The notes under the pieces were generated by a model. It saw only the letters and a program-made list of their open reading frames with translations, ran no database searches and was not told the DNA's origin. This document shows positions 33,243 to 42,352 of a stretch of 58,100 nucleotides of DNA, one piece after another. A program made the translations under genes and the position numbers. How positions within the stretch are numbered: position 1 is the first letter of the stretch; every line of letters begins with the position of its first letter. The stretch is from CAJXJP01 sp034111025. GTDB lineage: Bacteria > Patescibacteriota > Gracilibacteria > BD1-5 > UBA6164. The stretch is from assembly GCA_034111025.1 (NCBI GenBank), contig JAWUYB010000027.1, positions 1 to 58,100 on the forward strand, given 5' to 3'.

Positions 33243-33707
33243 ATGGCTAAAGAAATAAAAGGATATATTAAATTGCAAATTAATGGTGGACAAGCTACGC
33301 CAGCTCCACCAGTTGGACCTGCTCTAGGTCAATATGGAGTACCTATTCAAGAATTTACTTCACAATTCAATGATAGAACTAAAGATAAAATGGGTGTTAA
33401 ATTACCTGTTATCATTACTGTGTACGAAGATAGAACATTTGATTTCGTTGTAAAACAACCACCAATGTCTACTCTTATTATGTCAAAACTAAATATTAAA
33501 AAGGGTTCTGGAGTTCCTCAAAAAGATAAAGTTGGGAATTTAACTTTTGATCAAGTTAAAGAAATTGCAGAAGAAAAAATGCCAGATTTAAACGCTGTTG
33601 ATATTGCTGGTGCAATGAAAATAGTTCAAGGTACTGCTAGAGCTTCAGGTGTTACTACTGAAATTGACGGTATGACAAAAGAAGAAGTTGCTGCTAAATT
33701 AGCGTAA
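33243..33707 (+). CDS. rplK: 50S ribosomal protein L11
   Basis: A 154-residue ribosomal protein that binds the GTPase-associated centre of 23S rRNA. Signatures are IKLQINGGQATPAPPVGPALGQ (shown in two overlapping parts: INGGQATPAPPVGPALGQ), the central VYEDRTFDFVVKQPP, and the C-terminal RNA-binding domain with DLNAVDIAGAMKIVQGTARASG. All glycines are GGN; no TGA is used. It is transcribed alone, without the usual rplA partner or secE-nusG upstream, and far from rplJ-rplL (52 kb). The upstream 110 bases contain a small GC-richer hairpin (about 33151-33171) that could be a leader element. Confidence 0.97.
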   Translation: MAKEIKGYIKLQINGGQATPAPPVGPALGQYGVPIQEFTSQFNDRTKDKMGVKLPVIITVYEDRTFDFVVKQPPMSTLIMSKLNIKKGSGVPQKDKVGNLTFDQVKEIAEEKMPDLNAVDIAGAMKIVQGTARASGVTTEIDGMTKEEVAAKLA

Positions 33708-33718
33708 TTAACTCAAAT

Positions 33719-33752
33719 AAAAAAAGATATTCTTAATTGAATATCTTTTTTA
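33719..33752. terminator. Bidirectional terminator between rplK and VOC gene
   Basis: A 12-bp stem aaaaagatattc / gaatatcttttt with a six-base loop; it reaches the stop codon of the converging VOC gene. Confidence 0.85.
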
Positions 33753-34127
33753 TTTATTAGTAACATGATAAAAATTTAGTTTATTTCAATCTAAATCTCT
33801 AAAATATCATGCATAAAATCCACTATCTCCTCTAGATCAAGGTTTTCCATCATCTATTCATCCTAATTCAATAGCTTTGTTATACAATCTATTTACTTCT
33901 TCAATAGAATTTAACTCAAGTGCTATCATTGAACCATTTCATATAGTTGCAGATTCTTTATCAAATGGCTTTGTAACTGAAAATCCTGGAGTATTATCTC
34001 ATCTAGACCAAGCAACAAATCTCTCCATTTCTATAAATCTTTTTGCTCAAATTTCTCAAAGTAAATTATCATAAAATTTTATAGCTTCATCAAATTTATT
34101 TGTTCAAATAGTAGTATATCCTATCAT
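33750..34127 (-). CDS. VOC (glyoxalase/bleomycin-resistance) family protein
   Basis: A 125-residue vicinal-oxygen-chelate fold protein. The start MIGYTTIGTNKFDEAIKFYD is the typical first beta-alpha unit (TNDFDAAVAFYD-type), and the end GFYAGYFRDLDGNKLNFYHV matches the second repeat with the conserved DLDGN and a possible metal ligand. Members act as glyoxalases, dioxygenases or drug-binding proteins; the substrate cannot be deduced. Glycines at several motif positions are TGA. It follows the nitroreductase gene by 29 bases on the same strand, so a shared stress or detoxification role is possible. Confidence 0.85.
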
Positions 34128-34156
34128 TTTGTATTATGTTATTAATATAAACTTTT

Positions 34157-34789
34157 TTATATAATTTCAGTAATTTTTTCAATTGGGAACCTAACTTTAG
34201 CTAGCGCAGAATATTTATCATCTGAAGCTCTATACCCTATTGGCATAACAACTACTGTTGAGAATCATTTTTCAGTTAGTCCTAATATTTCATCATATTT
34301 ACTTGGAACTATTCCCTCCATAGCACAGCTATCAATTTTCATTTCAGCTAGTACCGTCATAATATTTCCTAGAGCAATATAGATTTGTTTATTAGCCCAA
34401 ATATTTTTTTCTTCAACTGACATTCTTGATAAAAATCCTAACATCATTTGTTTATATTCTTCTAAACTATCTATTGCTACATTTCTAGTTATAGAAATAT
34501 CATTTATAAATTCTTGGACAAGAGTTTCATTATCAATATTATTTCTAGCAAAAACTAAATGAAGTGGTGCATCTACTACTTGTTTTTGAAACCAACTATG
34601 CTCTAATAAAGCTTGTTTTTTATCTGAATCTTTTACTACAAACAATTTCCATGGTTGTAAACCAAAAGAAGATGCAGATAATCTAAAGGCTTCTAAAATT
34701 TTTTCTAAATCAGCCTCACTAATGTTTTTTGATGAATCAAATGTTTTTGTAGCATATCTCCAATTAAGGTCGTCTATAATTTTGCTCAT
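34157..34789 (-). CDS. Nitroreductase-family flavoprotein
   Basis: A 210-residue FMN-dependent oxidoreductase of the NfsB/YdgI type. The N-terminal WRYATKTFDSSKNIS, followed by LRLSASSFGLQPWKLFVV (here FRLSASSFGLQPWK), gives the FMN-binding Arg/Ser pattern. AALGNIMTVLAEMKIDSCAMEGI (here from IALGNIMTV) and VVVMPIGYRASDD at the C-terminus complete the family signature. Enzymes of this type reduce nitro groups or quinones with NAD(P)H. It is divergent from an HxlR regulator gene, a pairing often seen for redox-responsive nitroreductases. Confidence 0.9.
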
Positions 34790-34812
34790 GTTTTAAATTT
34801 TATATATAAATC

Positions 34813-34829
34813 ACTATACTTTATATAGT
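34813..34829. promoter_or_regulatory. Candidate HxlR operator
   Basis: An inverted repeat ACTATA-N5-TATAGT lies in the intergenic region between the divergent nitroreductase and HxlR genes, 24 bases upstream of the nitroreductase start. HxlR proteins are dimeric winged helices that bind short palindromes, so this is the natural operator candidate. Confidence 0.4.
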
Positions 34830-34930
34830 AATTTTATTTTATATATATTCTATACTTTTACAAGTTTTTTTATTGAATTTTATCTAAAAATATCTAAGAT
34901 AGTAATAATAACACCATAATAATAAAAACT

Positions 34931-35248
34931 ATGAGTGAAAAGTGTAATTGAAATAGTATATGTCCTATTATGACTTTAATATCGTTCATTTCAAAAAAAT
35001 GGGTATTACTTATTTTAAAGTCGATTCATGAAGGCTGTGTTTCATATACAGATATTGAAAAAAGTCTTCCTCAAATAAATCCAAGAATATTATGTAATCG
35101 TCTTATCGAGTTACAAGATTTTTGATTCATTGAAAAGAAAATTATCTCTCAATCCCCTCTTAGATCTGTTTATTGTCTCACTAAAAAGTGAGAAAGTTTT
35201 TCTATAAATATTGATACAATGATCGAATGGACAAAAAAATGGATGTAA
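34931..35248 (+). CDS. HxlR-family transcriptional regulator
   Basis: A 105-residue winged-helix regulator. The N-terminal CNGNSICPIMTLISFISKKW matches the HxlR opening (CP...L.LIGGKW), with its redox-reactive Cys in the CP motif, followed by the recognition helix INPRILCNRLIELQDFGFIEKK. Three further cysteines are present. It is divergent from the nitroreductase gene and lies 24 bases upstream of the ion channel gene, which may be in the same operon. It probably senses electrophiles or oxidants through cysteine. Confidence 0.88.
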
Positions 35249-35272
35249 TAATTTATAAATAATATTTTTCAT

Positions 35273-36043
35273 ATGAAGTCAGAGAAAAAAACATCATTTT
35301 ATAAATATATTAAAAAAAATAAAAAAACACTTAATGAGTTATCTATAATAGTAAATATATTTTTCTTATTTATTTTATTATTTGAGTTCTTTGTTCCTAA
35401 CAGTATTGTACTTAGAGATATCCAAATAATATTATGATGACTATTTGTATGAGAATTATTTTTAAGAATAGCAATACATAAATATAAATTTTCATATATC
35501 TTTAATATCTTTAACATTATCGATTTAGCAATAATAGGAGCAATTTTTATAAGATATTTTTATTGAGATCATGCATTATTACATTTTTTTACTGCTCTTA
35601 AGATACTCAGATCATATAGAGTAATTCATGATTTATCTAATGCTAATAAATTCATAGATAAAAATAAAGATTTAATATTTTCAGTATTAAATCTAGTGAT
35701 ATTTACTTTTTTCATGGCAAGTTTAGTCTTTGTATTTCAAGTCAAGCAAAACAATTGAATTAACTCGTTTTTAGATGCTTTATACTTTACATTAGCAACT
35801 CTAACTACTACGGGATTTTGAGATATTACAGTTATCTGAGATACGGGGAAAATATTAGCAATCATTATTATGACTTTAGGTACAGGTTTATTTTTAAGGC
35901 TTGTTACTGTCATATTTCGTCCAATAAAAAAATATACTCCATGTAAACATTGTTGATTAAAAAGACATGAAAAAGATGCTTCTCATTGTAAACATTGTTG
36001 AAAAATTGTTTATATAGAAAATGACTGAGAATCGATTGATTAA
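35273..36043 (+). CDS. Voltage-gated-type cation channel with C-terminal zinc ribbon
   Basis: A 256-residue polytopic protein with the layout of a six-helix voltage-gated channel. S1-S4-like segments cover residues about 20-120, including LKILRSYRVIHDLSN, an S4-like helix with only a few Arg residues. The pore loop has the selectivity filter TLTTTGFGDIT (around 177-186), as in K+ channels (TTVGYGD) with Phe replacing Tyr. The last 40 residues hold two CxHC-type knuckles (CKHCG, twice), a zinc-ribbon-like tail that is unusual for this family. Filter glycines are GGA and TGA. It is downstream of hxlR with a 24-base gap. Confidence 0.85.
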
Positions 36044-36057
36044 AAAAACACTGATAT

Positions 36058-36577
36058 TTAACTGCCCCCTAAAAAGTAGAGTGAAATAAAAAAACACTCT
36101 ACTTTTTTTGTATTTGAAATATAATAGAAGAAAGTAATTACTTTGTAATTAAAAACTTATGGCAAAAATTAAATATACAAGAGAACAAATAAGAGAATTA
36201 AAGAAAAATAAATATGTAAAAGAACTCTACAAAAAAAACTCACGGACACTATCCCTAAATCTGTAATTTTTGAAATAATATTTTGATTATCAAAAATATA
36301 TGATCTAGAAATACTTTGTCATATAGCTCAAGTATCAATTTCTTGATATTACAAACAGTAAAATAACTCTGAAAAACAACTATTAAGTGAGCGTTAATAC
36401 ACTCAGATCAATGATTCAATTATACTTATCCATCATTCAGAATATTATTAGAAAAATCATGATACATTCAATCAATGTCGAGAAAATGAAATTGTATTGA
36501 TAATGCTCCGACTGAATCATTTGATAAATTTATAAACTGTTTTTTATTTCCACTACACTTTTATAGGATCAGTTCAA
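36058..36577 (+). mobile_element. Internally deleted IS3-family element (copy A)
   Basis: Terminal inverted repeats of about 38 bases (AACTGCCCCCTAAAAAGTAG at the left, matching the complement of the right end near 36540-36577) bound a 520-base remnant. It retains the start of OrfA (MAKIKYTREQIRELKKNKYV at 36159), the OrfB N-terminal motif SISGYYKQ (near 36340), and the OrfB catalytic region HSDQGFNYTYPSFRILLEKS and GNCIDNAPTESF (near 36405-36525). The Asp and Glu of the DDE triad are visible, but deletions and frameshifts break the frames. Its own glycines (HSDQG, RKGN) are TGA, so it evolved within a recoded lineage. A hairpin at 36071-36107 in the left end also serves as terminator for the channel gene. 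Confidence 0.8.
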
Positions 36578-36590
36578 TATCAGTGTTTTT

Positions 36591-38093
36591 TTAATAGCTG
36601 TATGCGCATCTTGTTGCAATATTTGTACCAGTAATACTTGATGTTTTTACTATAGAGTAGAGTCAGTTTTCTCTACTATCAGTTACTGTTTCATTATAGT
36701 CTCATCATACAACCGTTATATAATTACTATTTCTTCTTACTGTTCCTATTCATTTTTCTTTTGAAAAAGTTGTTTTTGGTCAAAATAAATTTTTGAAATT
36801 TTGATCTGTTATATTCGACCAACTGTAATATGTCGTAGAAGATGGAGTTCCTTGTATGGGAAATAAATCTAATATATTTCTAAAAAAAACTCCTGTAGGA
36901 TTACTTATTTTCATAGTAGATACTTCATTATAATTAGAATCTTGAAAAGTATAGAGGTTTAATGTTTTAACAATCTCCCAATTATTTCATATTAAATCCC
37001 ATATAACTTCTCCATTTGATAATGTTAATTGTCTTTTTTCATCTTGAACAGAATTTCAATTCGTTCATGTTATTAGAGGTCATCCTGTATTAAACCCCGT
37101 AGTATCATTTCAATTATTTCATCAAATGATATGACCACTTCATACTGATCCATTTGACCAATTAACATCAACTTGTTCTATATTTCTTACTAAAGTTAAC
37201 CATTCCATCATAGTCATCATATGATATTGATTTCAATTTCATCTACAATCTTTTCATATACTCAGTGAATTTATACTAGATAATGGTGCACTTCATGCTA
37301 CTGTTTGATAATCAAGAGTATCATCATTTCAAGGTGTAGATGCTTCATATTTCCCTATACAGAAATTTGGTTGACCAAGTTCTAGGTTTCATGGAACCTT
37401 AATATAGTTATCAGGACATATATGAGTTGTGCGAATTTGTGAATTTAAAGATAATTGACCTCATATATATAATGCAGGCATTATACTTGTAGTATCGTTA
37501 CTATAAAGAGATTTTACTAGTTTTACACTAAATATTGGATTAAGTATATCAAACTCTCATTCGTCTATTACATCTTGAGATCTATGAATAGGAGTATTAT
37601 CAGCTTCTAATATCATTCATAATCCTGTTCATTTAAAATATGGATATCTATCACTATAATCAACTGCTGCATATGATTGATTATTAAAAAAACCTATAGA
37701 TTCATCCTTTGGATTTTCTAATAGTGTTAAAATTTGAGCATTATTTCAACTCAAAAAATAACTATAAGGTTCTCAATCTAGTGGATCAGTTCAACCTTGT
37801 GTAATACCAATTCTACCTAGATTCGTTTTTCATACATCTCATTGATATCATACAATGGTTCCAGATAATGTTATTGGTATTGAATTTTCTGATAGAAAAA
37901 AAATAGAATTTGTAACTTTATGATATTCTATAGCTCTTTTTATAACCGATATATTATGTATTCTATTACCATCTCTTGCTAATGATGCATATCATAGAAA
38001 TGAAATGAATCAAATTGTAGCTAGTATGGCAAGTATTGTTATAACTACGATTAATTCTACTAAAGTGAATCCTTCTCTTTTTTTACGATTCAT
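36591..38093 (-). CDS. Prepilin fused to an FGE/C-type-lectin-fold-like domain
   Basis: A 500-residue protein with a perfect class III/type IV prepilin N-terminus (MNRKKREGFTLVELIVVITI): Gly-Phe cleavage site, Glu5 and a hydrophobic helix. The C-terminal half has the formylglycine-generating-enzyme (sulfatase-modifying factor) pattern: KVPGNLELGQPNFCIGKYEAS, then a helix with QYHMMTMMEWLTLVRNIE in place of the usual LPTEAEWEYAAR, and Trp/Gly-rich loops. Catalytic cysteines of true FGE are not evident, so it is probably a binding domain. Similar C-type-lectin folds serve as receptor-binding heads. It is a single gene beside the IS3 remnant, with stop at 36591. Confidence 0.75.
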
Positions 38094-38199
38094 TTTTATT
38101 TTTTATTATTACTATATGTGTAGTATCTTTTACTGAATCTTTTGTTAAATACAAATAATTATAATCAATTCGCTTTGACATTAAATGAAAGCTGTTTCA

Positions 38200-38245
38200 A
38201 TATAGAAAAAGAGAAGAATATTAATATTCTTCTCTTTTTCTATAT
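38200..38245 (-). terminator. Long perfect palindrome terminator
   Basis: A perfect 23-bp inverted repeat without loop spacing (38200-38222 with 38223-38245), T-rich on the right and A-rich on the left. It overlaps the TAG stop of the 38240-39136 gene. Confidence 0.85.
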
Positions 38246-39136
38246 TCTATTATGAGCAATAAGTTGAGTTTTTCATTGAGAACTAAGATATGCTTGATAT
38301 GTATGCATATCAAATCAAGCATCTATCTCTATAAATTTCTTTAATTCATCAGCATACGCTACTAACATGTTTTCATCATAATCTCAATTATCGATTTTAT
38401 GTGTTACAGTTATCATTGATTCTGATTCATATGAGTGTCATAAAATAAACTTATAATTATATTCAGCTGCATCGTGAATAAGATCATATTGACCTCAATC
38501 ATTGATATTATCTAATGATCCATATTTTATATTTTGTTTATTTCTTAGTAATTCATTAAAAATTCTTTGAGATGCTATTTTATCAGTTTCACTTAATTGT
38601 TGTTGTTCAACTAAATATTCAATAGTTTTCAAGTCCCCTAATGCTTCTCCTATATGACGATACGAGTACTCAGAAGTATTTATATTATAATTTTCTTCAG
38701 GTAAATAATCTATAAATTCTAAAGATCAAATTTCATTCTGAATTATTGCATTTTTTAATATACCTGCGTCCAGGTGATATTCATTTGCTTGTTCTAGTAT
38801 TTTTTCTTCGTTAATCTGTATTTTTCCTGTCAAAACATCCACTTCACCTAAATTCCTAGTAGGTATATTCACTTGATTTTCTTCTTTCAAAATTATATTA
38901 GCCTCATTTCAATTTGGGGGAATATTTAATGAATTGTTATCATTTTTTGACAATTCAGTTGTTGCTGTAATAACAGTAGCTAGAGCTGCTGCATATATGA
39001 GAGAGTTCCCTTTGTTTTCTAATATAATTGAGATTTTATTCGCAAAAAATTCCTTAAAATTTTCAAATTTTAATTCTTTATTATTTGCTAGATTTAAACT
39101 TGCATTTGTATTGAGTCCTTCATTAATTGATTCCAT
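38240..39136 (-). CDS. Conserved-looking protein of unknown function
   Basis: A 298-residue protein I do not recognise. Residues 1-45 are polar, a hydrophobic stretch (SLIYAAALATVITATTEL, about 45-62) could be a membrane anchor or a buried helix, and the remainder is polar and rich in Glu, Asn and Tyr, with a cluster HDAAEYNYKFILGHSYESES. It ends with a TAG inside a long palindromic terminator. Glycines include TGA, so it is native to the recoded genome, in contrast to the two genes upstream on the same strand. Confidence 0.65.
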
Positions 39137-39191
39137 AATAATTCCTTTAAATTATATGTAATATTATAGCTATATTTAAGATTAACACAAT

Positions 39192-39338
39192 AAAAAAACA
39201 CCAATTTGGTGCTTTTTTTATTTAGTTAGCAGGGGTGATTAATCCTTGCTTGTGGTATCACTCAAATAATGAACAGGAATACGTCATTACTAGGGATTTC
39301 CGTAACACTATTTTATTGTTTATTATCAATAAGTCAAA
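39192..39338 (-). other. Short transcription unit: small ORF or sRNA
   Basis: On the minus strand a TTGACT (39332-39337) and TAAAAT (39310-39315), 16 bases apart, are followed by about 110 bases ending at a hairpin terminator (39192-39220, caccaa/ttggtg with U-run). Within it a 28-codon frame starting GTG reads VLRKSLVMTYSCSLFEGYHK and ends PAN-TAA just before the terminator, with one TGA. Short internal hairpins are present (aatga/tcatt; gtgat/atcac). It may be an sRNA or the tail of a lost gene. Base composition is richer than the surroundings. Confidence 0.4.
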
Positions 39339-39348
39339 TTAAATATAG

Positions 39349-39382
39349 AAAAAAGAGATAAGCATAAGCTCATCTCTTTTTG
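39349..39382 (-). terminator. Terminator after the TGA-free secreted protein
   Basis: The stem aaaagagat-aagc / gctc-atctctttt with ATAA loop and U-run in the leftward direction, just past the stop at 39389. Confidence 0.8.
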
Positions 39383-39388
39383 TTTATC

Positions 39389-40450
39389 TTATAATTCACC
39401 TCCTTTTACGAGGAATAATCGAACAACTGGATCTGTGTAAGTCCCAGCATCGATATCATCGTACATAGTTGCTAAATTAATATTTAAATTCATAGTTTGA
39501 CCAAGAGAACTAATACTATAAGTACCAATTCTTCCAGTTGTAGAAGATACAGGAACTCCTGAATCGATAGTAACATCAAGGCTATATTCAACCTCAGCAC
39601 CATCAACAGTAAGAACTACATTATAATCCCCTACTTCTAAACCACGAACTCCAAAATCATATATCATACTATCACTTCTATCCGGCATATTATCAATCAA
39701 TACACCAGGGCTGCTTAGGATTACTTCACCTACAATAAATGCTGGACTAATACTCATTCTACCGTCATTGACGTTTAGAGATAAATTTTCAGTAAATACG
39801 TTCCCAAAAGTAGGATCGTAAGCAATATTGCCAAGTTTTTCACCACTAGAATCACTAATTAACTTTGGTTGATCACCAATTTCGTATGTTAATGTGAAAG
39901 CAGTTTCATCAGCATCCAAAGTAATCGGGATTACTTTGTTTGCTACAGTTTCTACTTGATAATCTTCACCTCTAACTACGTAATTACTATCAACGATAGC
40001 TCTTACAGTTAGTTTTGTTAGGTATATTTCAGGATCTAAGTTTGTTGTGACATTTGGAAAAATATCAAATAAAACAATCTCAGTACTAAAGGTAACTTGA
40101 CGTTTCCCATCTTGAACTGGACCTAAACACTGTTGAACTAAATTATGTTCATTATCAGTGCTTGGTGGAAGTGAAATACTTGGAAAAATAATATCTTCCC
40201 CAGGTAAAACATCAACAGATGTTTGCAATTCATTTAACCCTTGCGAAGTAATTCCCTCTGCCAGTTTGATATACAAACGACATTGGTCAATTCCATCATA
40301 CAAGGCATAAAATGCAGCCAACTGACTCGTAGTCAAGAGATCACCTTTGTAGATAATCACCGAACCATCAGGTGCAGTAACAGACACATCTTCAGCAAAA
40401 GAATTTACTGAGATAATGAGTAGAAGTGTATATAATATAAATGTTTTCAT
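39389..40450 (-). CDS. Secreted protein of unknown function without TGA codons
   Basis: A 353-residue exported protein with a clear signal peptide (MKTFILYTLLLIISVNSFAED). The mature chain is beta-rich, with DGS, DGR and DGAE turns, two Cys, and strands such as LEVGDYNVVLTVDGAEVEYS that resemble Ig-like or fimbrial-accessory sheets. No family is recognised. It has about 27 glycines, all GGN, whereas typical genes in this window write most glycines TGA; its GC content is also visibly higher. Stop is TAA. It is 17 bases behind the next-upstream gene and forms an operon with it, pointing to recent acquisition from a standard-code donor. Confidence 0.8.
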   Translation of the reverse strand: MKTFILYTLLLIISVNSFAEDVSVTAPDGSVIIYKGDLLTTSQLAAFYALYDGIDQCRLYIKLAEGITSQGLNELQTSVDVLPGEDIIFPSISLPPSTDNEHNLVQQCLGPVQDGKRQVTFSTEIVLFDIFPNVTTNLDPEIYLTKLTVRAIVDSNYVVRGEDYQVETVANKVIPITLDADETAFTLTYEIGDQPKLISDSSGEKLGNIAYDPTFGNVFTENLSLNVNDGRMSISPAFIVGEVILSSPGVLIDNMPDRSDSMIYDFGVRGLEVGDYNVVLTVDGAEVEYSLDVTIDSGVPVSSTTGRIGTYSISSLGQTMNLNINLATMYDDIDAGTYTDPVVRLFLVKGGEL

Positions 40451-40467
40451 AAAAATATTCCTGTAAC

Positions 40468-41055
40468 TTAGCCAAATTTACGTATAATACGTACTATGAC
40501 TTCGCCGTCTTGCGAGTTTTGGGCATCTTCAGTTGTCGGGATTGTACTAGGTATATCTGCATCACGCTCCGTAGTTGGAGTTACAACCGTTGGTGGCCCG
40601 TTTGAAGGGACAATTATTCCAAATGGAATAATACCCCCCTCTTGAGTTCCGCTAATAGGTGGATCCACAATTATTCCATCATCCTTGCCAGGACCTACTA
40701 TAGGTTCTGGTCCAGGAATAGGAGTATATGAACGTTTTGTATCATCGTCCGTTTTACCATCATCAGTTTCATCTGTCGATTTATCATCAGCTTCATCTTT
40801 CGATTTGCCATCAGTTTCATCTTCAGTTTCAGTTTTCTTTGGTTTTATAGGTACACTCTCAAGTTTGCGTTCAGTAAATGCAGAAGTAATCAGCTTCTGA
40901 TTATCAACACAAGCTACCTCGAAAGGTAGACTTCCTGTATGCGTATGATTTGATTTTGGGTGTAAATACCAAATCGAAAAAACAATCATAAACGCTACAA
41001 GCATTCCCAACATAAATGGTGGGTAGCTTTCTTTTTTAATTAAGGTCCGAGACAT
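40468..41055 (-). CDS. Single-pass membrane protein with acidic and Pro-rich region, no TGA codons
   Basis: A 195-residue protein. A short cytoplasmic N-terminus precedes one membrane helix (FMLGMLVAFMIVFSIWYLHP, about residues 14-33). Then comes a Lys/Pro linker, an Asp/Lys/Thr repeat region (DETDGKSKDEADDKSTDETD) and a Pro/Gly-rich segment (PIPGPEPIVGPG), ending in EVIVRIIRKFG. The order anchor, charged repeat, Pro-rich spacer resembles TonB/TolA-like spanning proteins, but no TonB domain is visible. None of its glycines is TGA. An unusual AGGAGGG lies about 13-16 bases before the ATG, a Shine-Dalgarno-like site most genes here lack. Confidence 0.75.
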   Translation of the reverse strand: MSRTLIKKESYPPFMLGMLVAFMIVFSIWYLHPKSNHTHTGSLPFEVACVDNQKLITSAFTERKLESVPIKPKKTETEDETDGKSKDEADDKSTDETDDGKTDDDTKRSYTPIPGPEPIVGPGKDDGIIVDPPISGTQEGGIIPFGIIVPSNGPPTVVTPTTERDADIPSTIPTTEDAQNSQDGEVIVRIIRKFG

Positions 41056-41152
41056 TTCATATTCTCTCCCTCCTAGTTTAGGTTAAAAAAATCAGTTGAG
41101 GTATAAAATAACCTAACTGACAGCTTGACATACAAATGTATATCGGCTATAG

Positions 41153-41178
41153 ATTATATAAAATGCCCAATTAGTCAA
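41153..41178 (-). promoter_or_regulatory. Candidate promoter of the TGA-free operon
   Basis: On the minus strand TTGACT (41173-41178) and TATAAT (41153-41158) occur with 14 bases between; a shifted TAATCT gives 16. Between this and the gene, an inverted repeat (taggtta at 41079-41086 with taaccta at 41109-41115) could form a leader hairpin. Confidence 0.4.
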
Positions 41179-41188
41179 TTTAAAATTG

Positions 41189-41234
41189 AAAAAAGTATAT
41201 ACCCCTTACTACAAAGGGAAATATACTTTTTTTT
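41189..41234. terminator. Bidirectional terminator at the island edge
   Basis: Stem gtatat-acccctt / aaaggga-aatatac with flanking A- and T-runs, between the TGA-free operon and the gene ending at 41273. Confidence 0.7.
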
Positions 41235-41272
41235 ATTAATAATTCATCAAATTATTGTCAGTAATTTCATTA

Positions 41273-42055
41273 TTATTCGTATGCAATATTTCTTTCTATT
41301 TTTTGATATAAATAATCTAAAATATTAAGTATTTTTGAGTATTTTCAATTTATATTTTTTTCATTGTATTTTTTTCTTAAATTTTCTAATAATTGAACTT
41401 TTTTTATAAGAAATCTTTCTTTTTCTATGTGATTCATACCATTTGTCCTATTTAAGAGTTTAGTAACAATGATATCTACTTTTACAACAACTTCTTTTCA
41501 TAATATAAGAGAGTGTTTATTATCTAGAGAATTACTCACATTGAGTTTTGATCATAAAGATTTTATTTGAGCATCTATTTCTTTAGGATATTGTTTATAT
41601 AGACTAGAAATATTTTTTCTAATAAACATATAGCTATGATAATCACTTTGAACTAATCATAAGTTATTTGATCATGTTGCTTCATTGAAATATTTACTTC
41701 ATCCCATATACATCATTTGACCTGTAAAATCCATGTAAATAGAATATAAACTTGATGCTTTTATAGTATTTTTAGAAAATTCACAGTTCCCTTCATTATA
41801 TACACCTTGATTGATTTCACATAAATCTTGAGCATTTGATATTTTTTTTGGTTCTTCTATTTTCTTCAAGCATTTTGGTGTTCATTTTTCCATACAATAC
41901 ATTTCCGTACAAGCTCATATTTTTCATTCAAAAACACTACAAGTATTACAACCATCATAATATCTAGAACATGTATTCATTTCAATGAGTTCTGCTGCTT
42001 GAGTTCAAATAGAAAACATCATAGAAAATAATAGCGCAAAAATTATTTTTTTCAT
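41273..42055 (-). CDS. Secreted Cys-containing protein, unknown
   Basis: A 260-residue protein with a signal peptide (MKKIIFALLFSMMFSIGTQA). The first 110 mature residues contain ten Cys residues, some in repeated CxxC-like spacings (CSRYYDGCNTCSVFE, CTEMYCMEKGTPKC), suggesting a small disulfide domain. The C-terminal half is Lys-rich and helical. Glycines are often TGA. No family is recognised. A protein with a similar signal and Cys pattern is encoded at 43522. Confidence 0.65.
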
Positions 42056-42124
42056 AACTTATAATTAATAAATATATACTTCTTTATACGATAACTATAT
42101 CAAAAAGTGACAAAATATATAATA

Positions 42125-42283
42125 TTAAATAAATAATAGAATAGAAATAATAGAAAGACCTATCATAAATGCCTTTTTCATATCAAAATGATCTTTATAA
42201 AAAATAATAGATAATATGATTGGTATCAAAATACTAAATGAATTAATAGTAAACGCAATTGCGTAGATTAACCAAGTTTCCAT
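42125..42283 (-). pseudogene. Truncated duplicate of the EamA transporter
   Basis: A 52-codon frame whose first nine residues (METWLIYAI) are identical to the N-terminus of the full gene at 42353-43210 and whose remaining residues (FTINSFSILIPIILSIIFYK, then DHFDMKKAFMIGLSIISILL) match its last 43 almost exactly. About 230 central residues are missing. Nucleotide identity is high at both ends. It sits immediately downstream of the full gene, after a terminator. This is a tandem duplication followed by an in-frame internal deletion; a residual two-helix product is possible. Confidence 0.85.
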
Positions 42284-42290
42284 GAATAAA

Positions 42291-42326
42291 AAAAGTTTAG
42301 ATTATATGAGTATAATCTAAACTTTT
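42291..42326 (-). terminator. Terminator after the EamA transporter
   Basis: A 16-bp stem aaaagtttagattata / tataatctaaactttt with a four-base loop, between the full gene and its truncated duplicate. Confidence 0.85.
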
Positions 42327-42352
42327 AAATCTGAATTGCAAAGGAAAATATT

